DNA of 9,114 bases from Magnetococcales bacterium (GTDB taxonomy: Bacteria > Pseudomonadota > Magnetococcia > Magnetococcales > JADFYX01). Shown one piece after another: positions 5,302 through 9,114 of the stretch. The position numbers were made by a program, and so were the translations under genes. Each line of letters opens with the position of its first letter. Position 1 is the first letter of the stretch. The notes beneath the pieces were generated by a model. The model made no database searches and was not told the origin of the DNA. It worked only from the letters and a program-made list of their open reading frames with translations. The stretch spans positions 1 through 9,114 of the forward strand of contig JADFYX010000087.1 in the NCBI GenBank assembly GCA_015232795.1, written 5' to 3'.

Positions 5302-6381
5302 ATGACCAACACTGTTTATAAAGCTCCTGGACCATTTTCGCGAATTAAAGCTATTCATTTTGAGCCATTGATACGCTTTAGTTTTCGTATCATTCGTGAT
5401 GATAGCTATGAGTTCACACCAAATGACAACGAAAACATTTCATTAACCATGGAATCACAAACCATGGAACTTCTTTTTCAAGGAGAAACCCAACAAACCC
5501 TAAGCTATAGCGAGGGTGTAACGGGTTTGGTGAAAAGTTATCGTTATGAAAATGGCTTTTATCTAGTTGAACTGGATCCATTGATCATGGAAAACAGCTA
5601 TTCTATGACCCAAAAGAATATGGTCTGTTATTTAACCACCAATGGAGCAGAAACTTTAACCACAACCTATAACCGGGCTTACCATACAGAGGCTCCTTCC
5701 ACCCTCATAAAACCCGGTAGTTACACAATAACTGTTCCTTACTGGCGCAAAACAAGCGTAAGCACACAGATATCTTTTGACACATTGCAAAAAACAACCA
5801 CCATTTATAGCAGTGTGCCTTATCGGGCTGAATTTGCTTTTGTTGATGGTCAAGCCCTGGGATATTTTACCTTTGAAGTATTGGGCATTGTCTGGCGACC
5901 CACATCAGACCTTTTGGCGTGGCACGGATTATATGATATTAGAGATGTCTGCCCAACAGGAACAGTATACGCCCCTTGGCAATATCCACCGGGAGTAAAC
6001 CAGCCAACCCAGACCCCCAGCAGCATATATGACCGCATCTATGAAATACATAACGATGTTATTTTAAAAGTATCTCTATCACCTTGCACGGATATGTGGA
6101 GTGAAATATCTGTAGATTTTAATTCTGATTTTGGGTTTTCCAAGCAAATTGGCTATATCTCACCCCAATCAGAGCTGGTGAATTTAAACCATCCAATTAG
6201 TGATTTTGCCAAAAAAATGGATGGGAAATCTTTTACCCTGACAAGCCAGATACAGTGGAACCAAGCAAGCTTCTCCTATAGCACTGGAGAAAATCCCATT
6301 TATTCAAATCAAACTGCAACATTACTGGCAAGTCCCGCTGTAGATTTTGATTCCCTATCCTTTCAACCTTTGCCGGAATAA
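5302..6381 (+). CDS. Phage structural-region protein, 359 aa, function unknown
   Basis: I do not recognise this protein. The 359-aa product is rich in aromatic residues and Ser/Thr and almost entirely beta-like. Visible stretches include IRFSFRIIRDD (about 23-33), an ENISLTMESQTMELLFQ strand, GFYLVELDPLI, a YTITVPYWRK segment near 140-150, GYFTFEVLGIVWRP near 190-205, and a WSEISVDFNSDFGF segment in the last third. There are no catalytic motifs, coiled coils, signal peptide or membrane segments. The ATG at 5302 is my choice; a TTG at 5296, immediately after the previous stop, would add two residues. Neither has a Shine-Dalgarno, so initiation is probably by reinitiation after the 358-aa gene, and the two products may be made in similar amounts. 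A virion part next to the hub is an inference from position. Confidence 0.55.
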   Translation: MTNTVYKAPGPFSRIKAIHFEPLIRFSFRIIRDDSYEFTPNDNENISLTMESQTMELLFQGETQQTLSYSEGVTGLVKSYRYENGFYLVELDPLIMENSYSMTQKNMVCYLTTNGAETLTTTYNRAYHTEAPSTLIKPGSYTITVPYWRKTSVSTQISFDTLQKTTTIYSSVPYRAEFAFVDGQALGYFTFEVLGIVWRPTSDLLAWHGLYDIRDVCPTGTVYAPWQYPPGVNQPTQTPSSIYDRIYEIHNDVILKVSLSPCTDMWSEISVDFNSDFGFSKQIGYISPQSELVNLNHPISDFAKKMDGKSFTLTSQIQWNQASFSYSTGENPIYSNQTATLLASPAVDFDSLSFQPLPE

Positions 6382-6389
6382 ATATATTT

Positions 6390-8708
6390 ATGGCTACTCA
6401 TCGCTATTGGCGTATCACCATAACCCAATCCACATCCGGGGCCAGCAATATTATCTCACTGTATGAAGTTGAAATGCGTGGTGTTGTTGATGGTGCCGAC
6501 CTCTGTAGTGGTGGCACAGGATCAGCCAGCCACAACGATTCTACCGCCTACAAACTGTTTGATGACAATGCAAGCCTATATTGGAGCAATGGTGGACCAG
6601 CGGAAACCTGCTGGTTTCAGTATGATTTTGCCGGGGGAGATGTTGAGATAAAGCAACTCTGGTTTCTGCCTCGTTATGCCAGCCAATGCCCCAAAGATTT
6701 TATCTTATCATCTTCAGATAACGGCACAGACTGGAGCCAAGAGGCTGCATGGAGCGATATTACCGATTGGAGTGCCGGGGTTGGCAAAAATATTTCTATA
6801 CCAGGGCCAATTGCCAAAAAACAACTTGCGCAACCTTTTGATGCAAATCTTGACAAAACAAACCGCCAGCCAGCTCCACTGGGTATATTTGTTGAAAATT
6901 GGCACAACAACCACTATTCAGCAGAAATTCTCAAGAGTAACAGCCACCTCTACCCTATTAAAATAGATAAAAAAATTGCTTCTCTCTACTCCCCTTGTGT
7001 TGAGGTAACAAACCAGCATAGCTTCAGTTTAACCTTGGCACACAAACAGCAACAACCTTACAAAAGATGGCTATTGAGCTATTCACAACAGCCAATCTAC
7101 TATCATTTAAGCAAACCCAAATCACAAAAATGGTCCATTCAACACAGAATAACTGCTGCTCTCAACAGGCCATTTAGCCAAACCGAGACAACATTTGCTA
7201 CCTCCAACCAGATAGCTGATTTTCTGGTTTTTAATCCTGTATGTGCCACGCAATCAACATATTGGAACCTCCTAAATGCCGATAATCTACAACAGATATC
7301 TCTACCCCTGATAAAACTTAACGGGCTAACTATTTTATTGACTAACCTTACAATAAGGGCAAGCCAGAGTGATTTTGACTGGCAGGTAGAGATGGCTTTG
7401 GCAGATGAGAGTAGCTGGCAAAACCTCAACCTTGATGAAGAGTTCACCCTAGAGGTTTGTGGTGAGATATTTGTTCTAATTGTAGAGGCAAAAAAAGTGG
7501 TACGAGAAGGCAACAAAAAACACATACGAACTCTTATTGCCAAAAGCCCCATTGTAAAACATGGCGCACCAAGAGCAGCAGCTATAGATAAAGATTGGGA
7601 CACAACCAAACAGGCCAAAGAGATAGTAGTGGAACTGTTGCAAGAGACAGTCGATTGGCAACAGATTGATTGGCCCATAACTGCTGGTAAATTAAGCTAT
7701 AAAAATGAGACACCACTACATACCGTACATAACATTGTCTCTGCCGTTGGTGGGGTGGTAAATAGCAGGCCCGATGGCTCCTTGCTTATCCAAGGAAAAT
7801 TTCCCATTTCTCCATCTGGGTGGGAAACCGCAACACCTGATCATATTTTTACCGATTCTACAGATAATTTAGCAATCACCCAGAGCTATAGGGCAAAAAA
7901 GCAGTTTGATAAAATAACCATCACAAACCAAGATCCCAGACGTAAAACAGGTTTTCTCGCCCTAGATCTGGACCGCCGTCAAGATGGTCCCAACCGGGGC
8001 AAAACCCATTTTCAACCAGGAGATACCACCCACCTTCTTCTCACTCCTACTCCCGGCATTACCCCTACAACTATCACTCCATCAACAGCCAATATAATAA
8101 ATAACGGGGAGGTAACTTATCAGGTTACAGAATATTTGCCCTTCATAAATTCAGACCAGGCAAAACTTAACCGTCCTATAGAACAGATTGAGCAATTTGT
8201 CTGGTTGGGCAGTGATCTTGGAACTCCAAATCTAGATAAAGATGGACAGACCATAACAACTCCACAAAATGGCATTGCCATGCTCAAGATTATTGGCTCG
8301 GCAAAAAGTTACAGCTATCAATATATGGCACCACTCAAGCTTGGGGGATTGGATAGTTTTCCCGTAGCTTTTGCCAGTAGTGGGCAGGGTATCACCGCCG
8401 AAACCGACACTGTTACTGTCATGAGAAATAACGGCCAAAAACCAGCAGCAGATATTTTCGCTCCACTTCTGGGAAGCAAACCAGCCTTACAAGCACGGGC
8501 CCAACATGAGCTAAACCTAGGAGAGCCGTTACAGGTGGTAGAGGTGAGAACCATATACCGTCCCGGCCTGGCCCCAGGACAGCTAATTGAGATACACGAT
8601 GCCCTCTTTGGCAGAACATTTAGAGGCATCATTACAGATCTCATTCATGAGTTAGACAGCAACACACAAACTTCAAAATTAACAATCAGCAAAAAACAGA
8701 TATCTTAA
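6390..8708 (+). CDS. Baseplate hub-like protein with N-terminal galactose-binding (discoidin-like) domain
   Basis: Predicted tail-tip protein of 772 aa with two parts. Residues about 4-138 form a galactose-binding-like (F5/8 type C) jelly roll: YWRI (6-9), YEVEMR (25-30), LFDDN (56-60), WFQYDF (75-80) and PKDFILSSSDNGTDW (101-115), the usual strands ending in 'S.DG.W'. After a short IPGP-containing linker the rest reads like phage tail hub proteins: a long mixed region, then AVGGVVNSRPDGSLLIQG (about 452-469), a following KQFDKITITN strand, and a C-terminal RPGLAPGQLIEI ... FRGIITDLIHELD ... SKLTIS set like the oligonucleotide/lysin-motif-type end of gpD/gp27-like hubs. Its likely job is to close the tail tip and contact a surface sugar. 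The ATG at 6390 has only CGGA upstream. ATA is common here (14 of the first 30 Ile codons), unlike the capsid genes. The hub call is moderate; the N-terminal domain is firmer. Confidence 0.7.
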   Translation: MATHRYWRITITQSTSGASNIISLYEVEMRGVVDGADLCSGGTGSASHNDSTAYKLFDDNASLYWSNGGPAETCWFQYDFAGGDVEIKQLWFLPRYASQCPKDFILSSSDNGTDWSQEAAWSDITDWSAGVGKNISIPGPIAKKQLAQPFDANLDKTNRQPAPLGIFVENWHNNHYSAEILKSNSHLYPIKIDKKIASLYSPCVEVTNQHSFSLTLAHKQQQPYKRWLLSYSQQPIYYHLSKPKSQKWSIQHRITAALNRPFSQTETTFATSNQIADFLVFNPVCATQSTYWNLLNADNLQQISLPLIKLNGLTILLTNLTIRASQSDFDWQVEMALADESSWQNLNLDEEFTLEVCGEIFVLIVEAKKVVREGNKKHIRTLIAKSPIVKHGAPRAAAIDKDWDTTKQAKEIVVELLQETVDWQQIDWPITAGKLSYKNETPLHTVHNIVSAVGGVVNSRPDGSLLIQGKFPISPSGWETATPDHIFTDSTDNLAITQSYRAKKQFDKITITNQDPRRKTGFLALDLDRRQDGPNRGKTHFQPGDTTHLLLTPTPGITPTTITPSTANIINNGEVTYQVTEYLPFINSDQAKLNRPIEQIEQFVWLGSDLGTPNLDKDGQTITTPQNGIAMLKIIGSAKSYSYQYMAPLKLGGLDSFPVAFASSGQGITAETDTVTVMRNNGQKPAADIFAPLLGSKPALQARAQHELNLGEPLQVVEVRTIYRPGLAPGQLIEIHDALFGRTFRGIITDLIHELDSNTQTSKLTISKKQIS

Positions 8709-8718
8709 GGAGAGAAAA

Positions 8719-8991
8719 ATGCCAAACCCAAGCCATATTGATAAAAGCCAGCTAAACAACTTATTAGAAAGCAAAAATCTACTAACCACCCGCACAGCAT
8801 CAACAACTGTAGACACCACCCAATATATCTACATAGGACGTGCCGACCCCGGCAGCAGCGAAGCAAGCCCGGTATGGCTAATGCAAAGAACAGCCATATT
8901 CACAGACGACTCCACCGCGACCCTATACGCCAACGGTAAGATAGCCTTTGACCAAATCTGGGACGACAGAGCAACTCTTAACTATAGTTGA
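8719..8991 (+). CDS. Small phage structural-region protein, 90 aa
   Basis: A 90-aa protein ending the operon. The N-terminal 30 residues are polar and probably helical or flexible. The rest follows a pattern I know from many short phage proteins: QYIYIGRADPGSSEASPVW (about 35-53), a strand with MQRTAIF, then TLYANGKIAFDQIWDDRATLNYS to the end, where 'Y-A-(D/N)-G-..-F-D-.-.-W-D-.-R-.-.-L-.-Y' is the recurrent signature. It is usually found close to tail-tip or fibre genes; its role is unknown. The ATG at 8719 has the best Shine-Dalgarno of the window (AAGGAG at 8707-8712, overlapping the hub stop), so it is probably made in more copies than the hub. No membrane segment or signal peptide. Confidence 0.7.
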   Translation: MPNPSHIDKSQLNNLLESKNLLTTRTASTTVDTTQYIYIGRADPGSSEASPVWLMQRTAIFTDDSTATLYANGKIAFDQIWDDRATLNYS

Positions 8992-9005
8992 TAACATAGT
9001 AAAAA

Positions 9006-9034
9006 TTACCAAATAAAGCCATTTGTCGTACAAT
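9006..9034 (+). promoter_or_regulatory. Possible sigma70-type promoter between last gene and terminator
   Basis: TTACCA (9006-9011; 4 of 6 to the -35 consensus) and TACAAT (9029-9034; 5 of 6 to the -10 consensus) are separated by exactly 17 bases in an AT-rich intergenic stretch. Transcription would begin near 9041 and run straight into the terminator, giving an RNA of about 70 bases. A match of this quality can arise by chance. Confidence 0.3.
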
Positions 9035-9073
9035 ACACTGGATTGCCACTCTCTGACAGACTGAGGTGAATAC

Positions 9074-9111
9074 AAAAAACCGACCCTTGAAAAGCAGGGT
9101 CGGTTTTTTTT
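9074..9111 (+). terminator. Strong intrinsic terminator, probably bidirectional
   Basis: A perfect 8-bp GC-rich stem (CCGACCCT at 9080-9087 with AGGGTCGG at 9096-9103, 8-base loop) is followed by eight T (9104-9111) and preceded by six A (9074-9079). The A and T runs can extend the stem, and on the opposite strand the A run becomes a T run, so it should stop transcription from both sides. It ends the late operon about 85 bases after the last stop codon. Confidence 0.92.
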
Positions 9112-9114
9112 GTT

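Noticed and set aside
5456..5485. Direct repeat of CCATGGAA in the 359-aa gene
   Set aside because: Eight bases repeated once, from the repeated Thr-Met-Glu coding; too short to call a repeat element.
7139..7678. 179-aa open frame on the minus strand inside the hub gene
   Set aside because: Ser/Cys/Leu-rich shadow of the hub coding strand without a ribosome site or recognisable motif.
9067..9112. GTG-initiated short peptide reading through the terminator
   Set aside because: It would be about 15 residues made of terminator sequence with no stop before the window end; the GAGG in front is more likely part of the weak stem.

Overview
The window is one continuous stretch of the late (virion structural) operon of a tailed phage or prophage of a Gram-negative host. 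Every supported gene reads on the + strand. Genes are packed tightly, with several ATGA or TAATG start/stop overlaps, and a strong intrinsic terminator closes the block at the right end. The host cannot be fixed from the sequence. Moderate G+C, Shine-Dalgarno starts and Mu/FluMu-type connector genes fit Pseudomonadota or Desulfobacterota-like bacteria. No host gene, integrase, tRNA or attachment site is present, so lytic phage and prophage cannot be told apart.

Layout: (1) 2-70, the last codons of an upstream gene. (2) 99-1475, the capsid block: a DUF2190-type capsid cement protein and an HK97-fold major capsid protein. (3) 1481-2795, the head completion/connector block: a Mu gp35-like protein, a Mu gp36-like DUF1320 protein and a Mu gp37-like protein, the last two starting inside the stop of the gene before. 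(4) 2795-6381, a 120-aa protein and three large beta-rich proteins of 343, 358 and 359 aa that I read as tail or neck virion components without a firm function. (5) 6390-8708, a 772-aa protein with an N-terminal galactose-binding (discoidin-like) domain and a baseplate-hub-like C-terminal half. (6) 8719-8991, a 90-aa small phage protein. (7) 8992-9114, a non-coding tail with a possible promoter and a strong, probably bidirectional terminator.

The genes fit one programme: shell and cement, then the proteins that close the head and join it to the tail, then the tail-tip hub that contacts the cell. No tape-measure gene, recognisable tube or sheath, lysis gene or fibre chaperone lies between capsid and hub, which is unusual for a long-tailed phage.

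The most unexpected signal is not a gene. Between about 1500 and 4325 the coding sequence carries several long inverted repeats: a 15-bp stem plus an 11-bp perfect stem just after the capsid stop codon, competing stems in the gp36-like gene, two interleaved perfect repeats (11 and 10 bp) in the 120-aa gene, and a 10+5-bp stem early in the 358-aa gene. I propose that they shape processing or translation of the late mRNA. Hand inspection found them; no folding was run. All family assignments come from reading the proteins, not from database searches.
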